From Treponema sp. (GTDB lineage Bacteria; Spirochaetota; Spirochaetia; Treponematales; Treponemataceae): a stretch of 64,000 nt of DNA. Positions 8,647 to 17,700 of the stretch are shown here, in pieces (positions within the stretch are counted from its first letter, which is position 1; each line of letters begins with the position of its first letter). The position numbers were made by a program, and so were the translations under genes. Where the stretch lies: NCBI GenBank assembly GCA_024400915.1, contig JAKSLX010000003.1, positions 124,001-188,000 of the forward strand, given 5' to 3'. Below the pieces are notes generated by a model. That model was not told where the DNA came from and ran no database searches. It worked only from the letters and a program-made list of their open reading frames with translations.

Positions 8647-9057
8647 ATGTCTAACATTTCCATTGCCTGCATAGCTTTGAATCCACAGGGAAAGGTTCTC
8701 ATTGCCCATAGAAATCCAACAGGGCAGATGGGAAATCGCTGGGAATTTCCTGGAGGAAAAGTTGAAGAAGGGGAAGATGAAACTACAGGGATTATCCGTG
8801 AGTTTGAGGAAGAATTCGGCGTGACTGTAGAAGTCGGTCCTCACATTGCTGATGCAGAATTTGAACATAATGGAAAAAAAAGACTGCTGCACGCCTACAG
8901 AATTTTTGTACCCCACGATGGAATGTCAGAAAAATATGTTTTAACGGAACATACAGAATATAGGTGGGCTGATTTTTCTGAAATTCCCGGTTTGAATTTT
9001 GTTGATTCTGATTTGCTCATTTATCCTGCCGTTAAAAAATATGCGGAGTCCCTCTGA
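8647..9057 (+). CDS. Nudix hydrolase, MutT-like (8-oxo-dGTP diphosphatase type)
   Basis: A 136-residue cytoplasmic hydrolase. A complete Nudix box, G-x5-E-x7-REUxEExGU, spans residues 37-59 (begins GKVEEGED, ends REFEEEFGV) and coordinates the metal ion. Small single-domain members of this length usually clean oxidised dGTP from the nucleotide pool; the exact substrate cannot be read from the sequence. The last base of its stop codon is the first base of the next gene's start codon (TGATG), so the two are translationally coupled. Confidence 0.9.
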   Translation: MSNISIACIALNPQGKVLIAHRNPTGQMGNRWEFPGGKVEEGEDETTGIIREFEEEFGVTVEVGPHIADAEFEHNGKKRLLHAYRIFVPHDGMSEKYVLTEHTEYRWADFSEIPGLNFVDSDLLIYPAVKKYAESL

Positions 9058-9458
9058 TGAAAAGATGGCTTATTGTTTTTTTGTGTGCTGCATCTCTTTT
9101 TATTTCATCGTGCTCAAAGGAAAGAACCATAAACCTTAATTCTTCTGATTCCCTCAGTATTACTCCAGATCAGGAATGGGCCGTAATAAAGGTTCCCTAT
9201 GCGGCTTTCCTTGAAAGCTGCGATTATTCTTCATCTGTAAAAACCCATGCAAGAAGCGGTGACATTTTCCTTGTCAAAGGAAAGGAATTTGTAAAGAAAA
9301 CTGTGGAAGATACGGGCAATAAGAGAAGAAAAAAAATTGTCGAGGAATTCGAAACCTGGTATAAGTTTGAAGAAGGATGTCTTTCTTCAAGCCTAATTGA
9401 CATTTACGATACCAAGCTAAAGGCCACCAGTGCTTCTGAAAAGCTTAAGAAGAATTAA
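9057..9458 (+). CDS. Small lipoprotein of unknown function
   Basis: A 133-residue protein with a signal peptide ending in the lipobox FISSC (Cys19). The mature part is short, charged and lysine-rich toward the C-terminus. It overlaps the Nudix gene by one base. No family is recognised. Confidence 0.75.
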   Translation: MKRWLIVFLCAASLFISSCSKERTINLNSSDSLSITPDQEWAVIKVPYAAFLESCDYSSSVKTHARSGDIFLVKGKEFVKKTVEDTGNKRRKKIVEEFETWYKFEEGCLSSSLIDIYDTKLKATSASEKLKKN

Positions 9459-9635
9459 AAAAAAGCTATGTACTAAAATACTGTTGCTGCGCCGATTGGA
9501 CATGGCAACGTAGTTTCCTTGATGCGCCTGTCGAAATCAAGCAATATTCATAAGATATGTGGTAGTTTTGAGAGCCTCAACCACCACATATCATATAGCA
9601 ACACTTTCTACGGATACAGCCTTTTGTTTGAAAAC
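9459..9635. other. Intergenic region with three hairpins
   Basis: Three inverted repeats lie in a 177-base gap between convergent genes: GTTGC/GCAAC (9483-9487 with 9505-9509), CTTGAT/ATCAAG (9518-9523 with 9536-9541), and a nested hairpin with a 10-bp outer stem (9554-9563 with 9583-9592) and a 5-bp inner stem (9568-9572 with 9576-9580). The first two loops share TGCGCC or GCGCC. No T-run follows any of them, so they are not classical terminators. No known RNA family is recognised. Confidence 0.45.
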
Positions 9636-10934
9636 TTACCCATTGATCTTGCTTACGGCTTCTTCAACTGTAATGTCTGCAAACTGCTCGCGTGTCTTAA
9701 GGTTCTTTAGGGTAAGCTTTCCTGCAGCTGCCTGTTCCTTGCTGATGAGGATGCCCCATGGCATTCCTTTCTTTTCTGTAACAGTGTACTGCTTGTTCAT
9801 CTTTACGCAGTCAGGGAATACTTCAACTGCAACTCCCTTTGCGCGAAGTGCGCTGGCAACACCCTGATAGTGGGCTGCAAGTTCCTCATCTCCGTTGAAG
9901 ATTTCTGCATCAAGGTAGCTTCCCTTTGCTTCTGTAATTCCAAGTTCAGTAAGGCCTGCAATGAGACGGTCAAGACCAATTGAAGCACCAACTCCCGGAA
10001 GCTTGTCTTTCATGTAAAGGCCTGCAAGGTTGTCGTATCTTCCGCCTGAACAAACGGATCCGATTGATGGAAGATCATTGAGGAATGTTTCGTAAACAAC
10101 GCCTGTGTAGTAGTCGAGCCCACGTGTAATGCTTGGATCAAGAGTATATGTTCCATCGATGCCTGCAGCCTTCATCATGGCATAGATGTCCTTCATGCGC
10201 TTTGAATCAAGGTCTTCTCCGCCAGCAAGATTTTCGATGTTTGCAAGGGTCTCTTCAAAAGAACCGCATGGCTTAATGTAGCCCAAGATTTTGTCTGCGC
10301 TTGAAGCATCGCCTGTAACTTCAGTAAGTTCTTTCTTTACTTCTTCTTCGCCAACCTTTGCAAGCTTGTCAACGATGCGGAGTATGTCATCGGACTTTTC
10401 CTTTGCACCGATCTTTTCAAGGAAGCGGTTGAAGATTCCGCGGTGGTTTACATGGATTGTGATTTTTTCAACGCCGATGGAAGCAAGGGCAGCCTTCATC
10501 AATGCAAGAACTTCAAAATCTGCTGTTGCACTGTCTGTTCCTACAGTGTCAAAGTCACACTGGATGAATTCACGGTAACGGCCTGCCTGTGGTTTTTCTC
10601 CGCGCCATACCTTTGAAATGTGGTAGCGTTTGAAAGGGAAGTAGAGTTCTTCCTTGTGCTGTGCTGTATAGCGTGCAAATGGAACCGTAAGGTCAAAGCG
10701 CATTGCAACATCACGACCACCGTTGTCCTCAAAACGGAACATCTGCTTTTCCGTTTCGCCATTGCTTTTGCGAAGAAGAATTTCTGTATATTCAAGAACT
10801 GGAGTATCGATAGGAACAAATCCGTATGAACGGTATGTATGTGTAAGCTTTTCAATCAAGTCAGAACGCAAGATTTCGTCCTGTGGCAAAAAGTCTCTGA
10901 ATCCTTTCAAAATTTTTGGCTGAATCAAATCCAT
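9636..10934 (-). CDS. hisS: Histidyl-tRNA synthetase
   Basis: A 432-residue class II aminoacyl-tRNA synthetase that charges tRNA-His. Motif 2 is seen in YHISKVWRGEKPQAGRYREF, the histidine-specific loop in SGGRYDNL, and motif 3 in GVGASIGLDRLI. The C-terminal anticodon-binding domain occupies about the last 95 residues. AAGGA upstream of the ATG supports the start. It is divergent from coaX. Confidence 0.97.
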   Translation of the reverse strand: MDLIQPKILKGFRDFLPQDEILRSDLIEKLTHTYRSYGFVPIDTPVLEYTEILLRKSNGETEKQMFRFEDNGGRDVAMRFDLTVPFARYTAQHKEELYFPFKRYHISKVWRGEKPQAGRYREFIQCDFDTVGTDSATADFEVLALMKAALASIGVEKITIHVNHRGIFNRFLEKIGAKEKSDDILRIVDKLAKVGEEEVKKELTEVTGDASSADKILGYIKPCGSFEETLANIENLAGGEDLDSKRMKDIYAMMKAAGIDGTYTLDPSITRGLDYYTGVVYETFLNDLPSIGSVCSGGRYDNLAGLYMKDKLPGVGASIGLDRLIAGLTELGITEAKGSYLDAEIFNGDEELAAHYQGVASALRAKGVAVEVFPDCVKMNKQYTVTEKKGMPWGILISKEQAAAGKLTLKNLKTREQFADITVEEAVSKING

Positions 10935-11017
10935 AAAAATATCCTTATTTTCTTTATGATGAATTTATAGTAGACTTATTTTATCGAATAACTTTATTTA
11001 TGGGAATATAAACGCAT

Positions 11018-11815
11018 ATGCTTTTTGCTGTAGACATTGGAAATACAAATGTAGTTATCGCTGTTTTTGATGGAAATAAAATCATCCAGCAGTGGAGGAT
11101 CAGTTCTGATACAAAAAGAACCGGTGATGAATATACTTCAACAATCCTTACTCTTTGCCGTGATGCAGGCCTTGATACAAACTGTTTCAGCAAGGGAATT
11201 ATAAGTTCTGTTGTTCCAGCGCTTATAGGTCCTTTTGTTATTGTCTGTCAGCGCATCGTAAAAAAGCATCCCTTTATCGTAAAGTCAAATCTTGCCTGCG
11301 AAGGATCAATTCTCCCTGTTCACCTTACGGGCCACAGTTCAAGGGAACTAGGTACAGACCTTCTTTGCAATGCTGTTAGTGCCTGGAATCTATTCCATGG
11401 TGCAAACATCGTCGTTGACTTTGGTACCGCTTTGACTTTGACATGTACTGATTCAAAGGGAATCATTCATGGCGGTACAATTTCTCCTGGTCTTGGAACA
11501 GCCGTAAAAGCCCTTGCCATGAATACTGCTCAGCTTCCTTTTGTTCCTCTTGAAGCTCCTAGAAAAGTTATCGGAAATACAACTAAGGAAGCAATTCAAA
11601 GCGGGATTGTTCTTGGGTACAAAGGTCTTGTTGAAAGCCTTGTTGCCCAGTGCAAGGTTAATCTTTCGGAATTAAGTGGAGACAAAGTTGAGGAAATAAA
11701 GGTTGTTGCAACAGGTGGCCTCAACAGCGTGCTTAAGCCTTTGACAGATTGCTTTACCATTGTGGATAAGGATCTTACTGTTAAGGGTTTGAAACTTATA
11801 GCCGATTTGGTGTGA
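11018..11815 (+). CDS. coaX: Type III pantothenate kinase
   Basis: A 265-residue kinase of the ASKHA fold that phosphorylates pantothenate, the first step of coenzyme A synthesis. The N-terminal phosphate loop AVDIGNTNVVIAVFDG with Asp6, the segment GTDLLCNAVSAW and the metal/pantothenate region VVDFGTALTLT followed by GGTISPGL are all present. Length is typical. The -10-like TATAAA ends five bases before ATG, so a leaderless start is possible here too, but the -35 is poor. Confidence 0.96.
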   Translation: MLFAVDIGNTNVVIAVFDGNKIIQQWRISSDTKRTGDEYTSTILTLCRDAGLDTNCFSKGIISSVVPALIGPFVIVCQRIVKKHPFIVKSNLACEGSILPVHLTGHSSRELGTDLLCNAVSAWNLFHGANIVVDFGTALTLTCTDSKGIIHGGTISPGLGTAVKALAMNTAQLPFVPLEAPRKVIGNTTKEAIQSGIVLGYKGLVESLVAQCKVNLSELSGDKVEEIKVVATGGLNSVLKPLTDCFTIVDKDLTVKGLKLIADLV

Positions 11816-11824
11816 GATATGTTT

Positions 11825-13300
11825 ATGAAGAAAGTGCTATTTGTTCCCCTGTTATTTTGCGGACTCTTTTTTTTCTCCTGTGTGCAGACTGTTGAAACTG
11901 TTGTGAAGCAATTGACAGTCAATACTTTTGAAGATAGCGGTACAAAAGTTACTGAGTCTGAATATTTCAAAAATGGAAAAAAAACATCCGACTGGCTTTT
12001 AATCATGTATATGGATGCGGATGATATAAAACTTGAATCTTCCATTAGAAATGATTTTAACGAAGTTGAATATGGACTTTCATTAATACGAAATGCGGAT
12101 GGTTCTGCTAAAACCGGTTTTGATTCTGTTCGTGTTGTTGTTCTCTGGGATGGACTTCAGGTTAATGACAGTAGGGTGTTCGAGTTAGGAGCTGATGAAT
12201 TAAATCCTTTACCTGGTTCAAATACAGTTAACATCAGTAATGTTACGAATTATTTCACTGAACTCAATTCCAAAGAAGTCAACATGTCCAATAAAGATAC
12301 TTTGACTCATTTTATATCTTGGGTTGATGCTCATTATACTTCAGAAAAAGGAAAAATCCTTCATGTTGCGGACCATGGCTCAGGCCCTGGAAATTTTACG
12401 AGAGCTATGTGTTTAGACAGTTCGTCTGGAACGGCTTGGATGTCATCATCTGAATTTTCTAACGCTCTTTTCAATGCCGGTTACGGATATATGAAAAATA
12501 AATTTTCTGCACTTTTACTTGATGTCTGCCTTGGCGCAAGCATTGAAGATGCCTATGAATTCAGAAACAGTGCCGAATACATGATTGCGTCTCCTAATTC
12601 AACACCTGGACCAGGTTTTTATTATGTTGATGTAATGCAATGCTTTAAAAGCGGTTTGTCAGTTCAAGAGTTATCAGTTGAGATTGGAAAAACTTTTGCT
12701 GTAAATTACAGGAATACATATACTGGAACTACTGTGCCAACAATCAGTGTAATCGATCTCAGTAAAGTAAGTGATTGTGCTGTAGAAATAGATTCGTTGG
12801 CTTCCATGCTTAAAAATAAAGTGATAAAGGATAAAAACAACAAGTCTTATTATATATATCCACAATTTCTGAAACCTATAAGTTCAAATGTCTATTACGA
12901 AGGTTCTGTAAATTATCTTTATGATCTGGGATATTTTGCCTTTAAGGTTCAAAACTATGATCTTGATGATTTAAAGGAATTGGATTATCCTGATGTGATT
13001 TCTGTTCGTGAAAGCTTGGAAGATATAAAAGAACAAGCTGCAGCTGTCAGTGAGAGTTTGGAGAAAGCCATAGTTTATTCCTGGCGCAAAGGAATATTTT
13101 CTTATGGCTTGACTTCACCGAATACTAGTTTTGGTTATAACGATGAAGATAAATCAGGCTGCGGAATTACTATTTGCGGAGGCTTCTCAAACGATACAAA
13201 GGGAATTCCATCCTGGTATAAAACTGATCTTCAGTTTGGCGCTAAATCTGATGAACTTAACGGTTGTTGGGCAGAGTTGATGGAAACTTGGTTTAAGTAA
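11825..13300 (+). CDS. Clostripain-like (peptidase C11) lipoprotein
   Basis: A 491-residue exported lipoprotein; signal peptide with lipobox FFFSC, Cys19. The segment DWLLIMYMDADD marks the start of the clostripain fold, and the catalytic dyad is visible as His184 in HVADHGSG and Cys235 in LLLDVCLGAS. Family C11 enzymes are caspase-like cysteine peptidases that usually cut after arginine. Here the enzyme should be anchored in the envelope, either periplasmic or at the surface. I chose the second of two nearby ATGs because it gives a standard signal peptide and a better upstream spacing. It follows coaX by nine bases. Confidence 0.85.
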   Translation: MKKVLFVPLLFCGLFFFSCVQTVETVVKQLTVNTFEDSGTKVTESEYFKNGKKTSDWLLIMYMDADDIKLESSIRNDFNEVEYGLSLIRNADGSAKTGFDSVRVVVLWDGLQVNDSRVFELGADELNPLPGSNTVNISNVTNYFTELNSKEVNMSNKDTLTHFISWVDAHYTSEKGKILHVADHGSGPGNFTRAMCLDSSSGTAWMSSSEFSNALFNAGYGYMKNKFSALLLDVCLGASIEDAYEFRNSAEYMIASPNSTPGPGFYYVDVMQCFKSGLSVQELSVEIGKTFAVNYRNTYTGTTVPTISVIDLSKVSDCAVEIDSLASMLKNKVIKDKNNKSYYIYPQFLKPISSNVYYEGSVNYLYDLGYFAFKVQNYDLDDLKELDYPDVISVRESLEDIKEQAAAVSESLEKAIVYSWRKGIFSYGLTSPNTSFGYNDEDKSGCGITICGGFSNDTKGIPSWYKTDLQFGAKSDELNGCWAELMETWFK

Positions 13301-13303
13301 TTA

Positions 13304-14419
13304 TTACTTTTCTATAAAATCTTCCAGCCTTACGCCTGCGCCATTTTCAACATCTCTTGTTAAAACCGCTCCTGTCACAAGTTCCAGAAATTCAGGTCCA
13401 ATACCCGGTGTTAGGATTTTTTCTGTCCTGAGGACTGCAATGCCGTCAGCACCAATTCTTTCTCCTTTTTTCATCGAGCGCATGTAGTGAAGGCTTCTGT
13501 TTGTACTTCCGTAATTTGCGGTTTCAGCAGGTGCAAGTTTTTTAATGCCATTGCCAAGAATTGCATCGATTCTTTCCCTTGAATATTCATACTCCAGCTG
13601 ACGGTAAATTTCATTTTCACCGCTATGGCGCAAAACTGCTTCTGCCTGATGCACGCTGTGAACCATGACCTTGAACATTTCTGGCTCCAGTGCAACAGGA
13701 TCATCAAGTCCGCTGTCCTTTCGGCTTAAGGTAATGTGCTTTTCTATCATTGTGCCGCCCATGGCAACGGAAAGAACCGGCACAAGAACAGGATCCATGC
13801 TGTGGTCGCTGATACCAGTTGGAACTCCAAAAATCTGTCCCAATGTGTTTACGCATCGTACATTGTATTCTTCTTCCGGTGCCGGATAGAAAGTAAGGCA
13901 ATGGAGAAGTGTAAGTGATGGCATTTTCATTGAAAGGTTTTCTGTTTCCTTCCTTGTTTCTATCAGTTCTATTGCTTTTTCTATGTCGCCCAGTTTTGAA
14001 ACTCCGCTTGAAAGAATGAGTGGAATCTTACCATAATATTTTGCGCATTCCCTTAGCATGGGATAATGATTTACTTCAGGACTTGCAATTTTTATTGCAT
14101 CAGGGTTCAGTTGTGCAAGCTCTTTAAGTGACCTTAGGCCAAAAGGTGAACAGGCAAACAAAATTCCCTTTTTACGGGCGTATTCCATGCATTGGGAATA
14201 AAAGTCCTGGTTGCATTCAAGGGTTTTGAAATTATCATATAGTCTTGTGCGTCCGTTGGGTAAATCAACAAAACCAGTATCAGGATGAAGAATTTCATCT
14301 GCATATACCCACTGGAATTTTACACAGTCAGCTCCTGCCTCCACCGAAGCATCAATAAGTTCTAAAGCTTTTTTTATGTCACCTGAGTGTGCGGTACCAA
14401 TTTCTGCAATGATAGTCAT
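13304..14419 (-). CDS. NeuB/SpsE-family sialic-acid-type synthase
   Basis: A 371-residue enzyme of the N-acetylneuraminate synthase family, which condenses phosphoenolpyruvate with a hexosamine to make a nonulosonic (sialic-like) acid. The TIM-barrel start reads IIAEIGTAHSG and continues with GADCVKFQW; the segment IGTxHS and the metal-binding His of EKHITLSRKD are seen. The C-terminal SAF domain covers about residues 305-369 (NRSLHYMRSMKKGERIG). Which sugar it makes is not readable; sialic, legionaminic and pseudaminic acid synthases share this fold. It could feed flagellin glycosylation together with the two DUF115 genes. TAAAAT ends six bases before the ATG with no Shine-Dalgarno site. Confidence 0.9.
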   Translation of the reverse strand: MTIIAEIGTAHSGDIKKALELIDASVEAGADCVKFQWVYADEILHPDTGFVDLPNGRTRLYDNFKTLECNQDFYSQCMEYARKKGILFACSPFGLRSLKELAQLNPDAIKIASPEVNHYPMLRECAKYYGKIPLILSSGVSKLGDIEKAIELIETRKETENLSMKMPSLTLLHCLTFYPAPEEEYNVRCVNTLGQIFGVPTGISDHSMDPVLVPVLSVAMGGTMIEKHITLSRKDSGLDDPVALEPEMFKVMVHSVHQAEAVLRHSGENEIYRQLEYEYSRERIDAILGNGIKKLAPAETANYGSTNRSLHYMRSMKKGERIGADGIAVLRTEKILTPGIGPEFLELVTGAVLTRDVENGAGVRLEDFIEK

Positions 14420-14425
14420 GATTTT

Positions 14426-14454
14426 ATTTTAAAGGGAAATCGAACAAAAAGCAA
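14426..14454 (-). promoter_or_regulatory. neuB-like gene promoter, predicted leaderless
   Basis: Minus strand: TTGCTT (14449-14454), a 17-base spacer, TAAAAT (14426-14431), then six bases to the ATG at 14419. Confidence 0.6.
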
Positions 14455-14458
14455 TTTG

Positions 14459-14542
14459 AAGAAAAAGGTGAGGCGGTCTGGAAACCATTAAATTTTCAGA
14501 AAAGTAAGACTTCCTCCAATTTAAAATCACCTCACCATTTAT
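14459..14542 (-). ncRNA. Candidate small structured RNA or leader upstream of the neuB-like gene
   Basis: A closing stem GGTGAGG/CCTCACC (14530-14536 with 14467-14473) encloses two inner helices: TTAAATT/AATTTAA with a GGAAGT/ACTTTT-type extension, and a short GGTT/GACC hairpin. Together they form a compact three-way junction. The closing stem is followed by TTTTTC on the minus strand, as at a terminator. A strong promoter lies just upstream. It could be a free small RNA of about 80 nt or an attenuator leader for the neuB-like gene. It matches no RNA family I know (not SRP RNA, T-box or purine riboswitch). Confidence 0.5.
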
Positions 14543-14548
14543 CAATTT

Positions 14549-14577
14549 ATTATATTTCAGGTTTTGTAAATAGGCAA
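14549..14577 (-). promoter_or_regulatory. Promoter of the candidate small RNA
   Basis: Minus strand: TTGCCT (14572-14577), a 17-base spacer and a perfect TATAAT (14549-14554). The expected start is near 14542, exactly where the closing stem begins; no coding gene starts there. Confidence 0.6.
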
Positions 14578-14757
14578 TTTTTTTTTTTGATTACATGTAC
14601 CTAAAGAGTACCCTGCAATTTTTGTTGTTGCCAGATTGGAACTGTCGTGGCTATTTGCATGATATATTCATTTAAGCATAAATTGTTTTATGTTCTTCTA
14701 TATACTAAACCCTCTGATTATGGTAAAATAATGCAACTTTTTTATTATTTTCAGAGG
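14578..14757. other. Remainder of the neuB-like/ileS intergenic region
   Basis: An AT-rich stretch with an 11-T run at 14578-14588 and a TATACT element near 14701 that may belong to an ileS promoter, although no well-spaced -35 is seen. AGAGGA just before 14763 is the ileS ribosome site. No open frame or T-box motif is seen. Confidence 0.4.
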
Positions 14758-14762
14758 ATTTT

Positions 14763-17700
14763 ATGTACAAGAGTGTTGATCCAAAAGCAGATTTTCCAAA
14801 ACAGGAAGAAGAAGTTTTAAAGTTCTGGGAGCAGAACAACACATTCAAGAAATCATTGGACCAGAGAGAAGGCTGTGAAGAATATGTATTCTTTGACGGC
14901 CCACCATTTGCAACTGGTCTTCCACACTTCGGACACTTTATTCCATCAACAATCAAAGATATTATTCCTCGCTATCAGACAATGAAAGGCAAGAAGGTTG
15001 ACCGCCGTTTTGGTTGGGACTGCCACGGTCTTCCAGTAGAAAACCTTATTGAAAAGGAACTTGGAATCAACTCAAAGCACGAAATCGAAGAATTTGGAAT
15101 CGACAAGTTCAACGAAAAGTGTCGTGATTCCGTTTTGAAATATACAGCTGAATGGCGCAAGACTATTACCCGTATGGGCCGCTGGGTTGACTTTGACCGC
15201 GATTACAAGACTATGAATCCTGACTTCATGGAATCAATCTGGTGGGTTGCAAAGTCACTTTGGGACAAGGGACTTATTTACGAAGGTCAGTACATCCTTC
15301 CATATTGTCCTCGCTGTTCAACAGTTCTTTCTTCTCACGAACTTGCACAGGGGTACAAGGACAAGCAGGATCCTGCTGTTACAATTAAATTTGCCGTAAA
15401 GTCTTTGCCAGCTGCCATCGGTGACAGTGATCTTGAAAATACATACTTCATCGCATGGACAACAACTCCTTGGACCTTGCCTTCAAACCTTGGTCTCTGT
15501 ATGGGACCAGATGTTGAATATGTTAAGCTTAAGGACAAGTCAGACGGCACAAAATATGTTTTTGCCAAGGCTCGCATTTCTGCATACTTCAAGAATGAAG
15601 AAGACTATGAAATTCTTTGGACTCACAAGGGTAGTGAATTCGTAGGCGCAACTTACGAACCATTGTTCCCGTATTTTGAAGAACTTGCAGATCCTAAGGT
15701 TTGTTCTGAAAAGTCTGGACAGCCTTGCTCGGCTGGTGCATTCCGCATGTTCAATGCTGCATATGTTTCTACAGAAGACGGTACAGGTATCGTTCATATC
15801 GCACCGGCATTCGGTGAAGAAGATAACAAGGTATTCGCAGGCAGTGGTGTTCCAAATGTTCAGCCTTTGGATGCAGAATGTAAATTTACAAAGGAAGTTC
15901 CAGACTATCAGGGAATCTTCGTTAAGGATGCAGACAAGGACATTATGGATCGCCTTAAGAAGGAAGGCAAGCTTGTAAAGCGTGAGACTGTTAACCACCA
16001 GTATCCACACTGCTGGCGCTGTGGTTCACCTCTCATTTACCGCGGAATCGGTTCATGGTTCGTAAAGGTTGCAGACCACCACGATGCACTTCTCAAAGCT
16101 AACAGCCAGATCAAGTGGCAGCCAGGTCACATTAAGGAAGGCCGCTTTGGTAAGTGGCTTGCAGGCAGCCGTGACTGGGCAGTAAGCCGCAACCGCTACT
16201 GGGGTAACCCAATCCCAATCTGGAAGTGTGATGATCCTGAATGTAACCACCGCCTTTGCGTTGGAAGCCGTCAGGAACTCAAGGATTTGAGCGGAATATA
16301 TCCAGAAGACCTTCACAAGCAGTTTGTCGATAAGATTACATTCAAGTGTCTAAAATGTAACAAGGGCACAATGAAGCGCATTCCAGAAGTTTTTGACTGC
16401 TGGTTTGAATCAGGATCTATGCCTTACGGACAGCAGCACTATCCATTTGAAAACAAGGAATTCTTTGAAAGCCATTTCCCTGCAAACTTCATTTCCGAAG
16501 GTCTTGATCAGACCCGCGGATGGTTCTATACACTTACAATTCTTGCAAGCCACCTCTTTGACAAGCCTGCATTCCAGAACTGTATTGTAAATGGTCTTGT
16601 TCTTGCATCAGACGGACGCAAGATGTCAAAGTCACTCAAGAACTACACTGATCCTGTAGAAGCAATCAACATGTTTGGTGCCGACGCACTCCGCCTGTTC
16701 CTGATGCACTCTGCAGTCGTTAAGGCTGATGACCTTAAATACAGTGATGATGGTGTCCGTGAAGTTATCAAGTCGATCATCCTTCCTTTGTGGAACTCAT
16801 ATTCATTCTTTGTTCAGTACGCAAATATTGACGGCGTTACTTGTACAGGTCACGAATTTGACAGCAAGCTTCCTGACAATCCTCTTGACCGCTGGATTCT
16901 TTCAGTTGCTCAGAAGATGGTAAAGGACGTAACTGCAGCCCTCGATGACTATGATCTTAGCGCTGCAATCGATCCAATGCTTGATTTCATCGATTCTATC
17001 AACAACTGGTACATCCGCCGCAACCGCCGCCGTTTCTGGAAGTCGGGCAGTGACAATGACAAGATGGAAGCATACGGAGCACTTTACAGCGCACTCAAGA
17101 CATTTGCACTTGTAGCAGCTCCATTCGTTCCATTCATTACGGAAGAAATCTGGCAGAACCTTAAGACTGCAGAAGACAAGGATTCCGTTCATCTTTCTGA
17201 CTATCCTGTTTACAACGAAAAGTTCCGTGACGAAACATTGGAATTCCAGATGGCTTCAGTTCAGAAGGCAGTTTCAATGGGACGCTCACTCCGCAACACA
17301 TTCAACCTCAAGAACCGTCAGCCTCTTGCAAGCGTAGCTCTTGTTACACGCAATGCAGAAGAAAAGAAGGTTCTTGACAGCATGCGCGATACAATTGCAG
17401 AAGAACTCAATGTTAAGGAAGTAATCTTCCACGAAAAGGAAGACGAGCTTGTTGAATACAGTGCAAAGGCAAACTTCCGCGTCCTTGGAAAACTCCTTGG
17501 TGGAAACATGAAGCTTGCTGCCGCAGAAATCACAAAGCTTACAGGCGATCAGATTGCTTCAATGCTCAACGGTTCAAAGCTTGTAATCAATGTTGCAGGT
17601 ACTGATGTAGAACTTACAGAAGAAAACCTTATCGTTGAACGCAAGGAAAAGGAAGACCTTAAGGTTATCAACGAAGGAACACTTACAGTCGGTCTTGATA

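Noticed and set aside
9518..9541. TTGATG ... CGAAA order, reminiscent of a hammerhead ribozyme core
   Set aside because: The CUGAUGA core is not intact and the stems do not fit.
9526..9545. Minus-strand TTTCGACAGG, reminiscent of the tmRNA 5' end
   Set aside because: No GGGG 5' end, no tag frame and no tRNA-like 3' half; the expected length would run into the lipoprotein gene.
9478..9545. Short plus-strand frame ending DAPVEIKQYS as a gene remnant
   Set aside because: No start codon, only about 25 codons, and it coincides with hairpin sequence.
14459..14542. Small SRP RNA (4.5S type)
   Set aside because: The conserved GGAA tetraloop with the asymmetric AGCAGCC side is not present.
14420..14762. 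T-box leader for ileS
   Set aside because: No AGGGTGGNACCGCG-type antiterminator and no specifier loop on the plus strand.
15540..16010. Open frames opposite ileS
   Set aside because: They lie inside the synthetase gene with its strong codon bias; cysteine-rich nonsense results.
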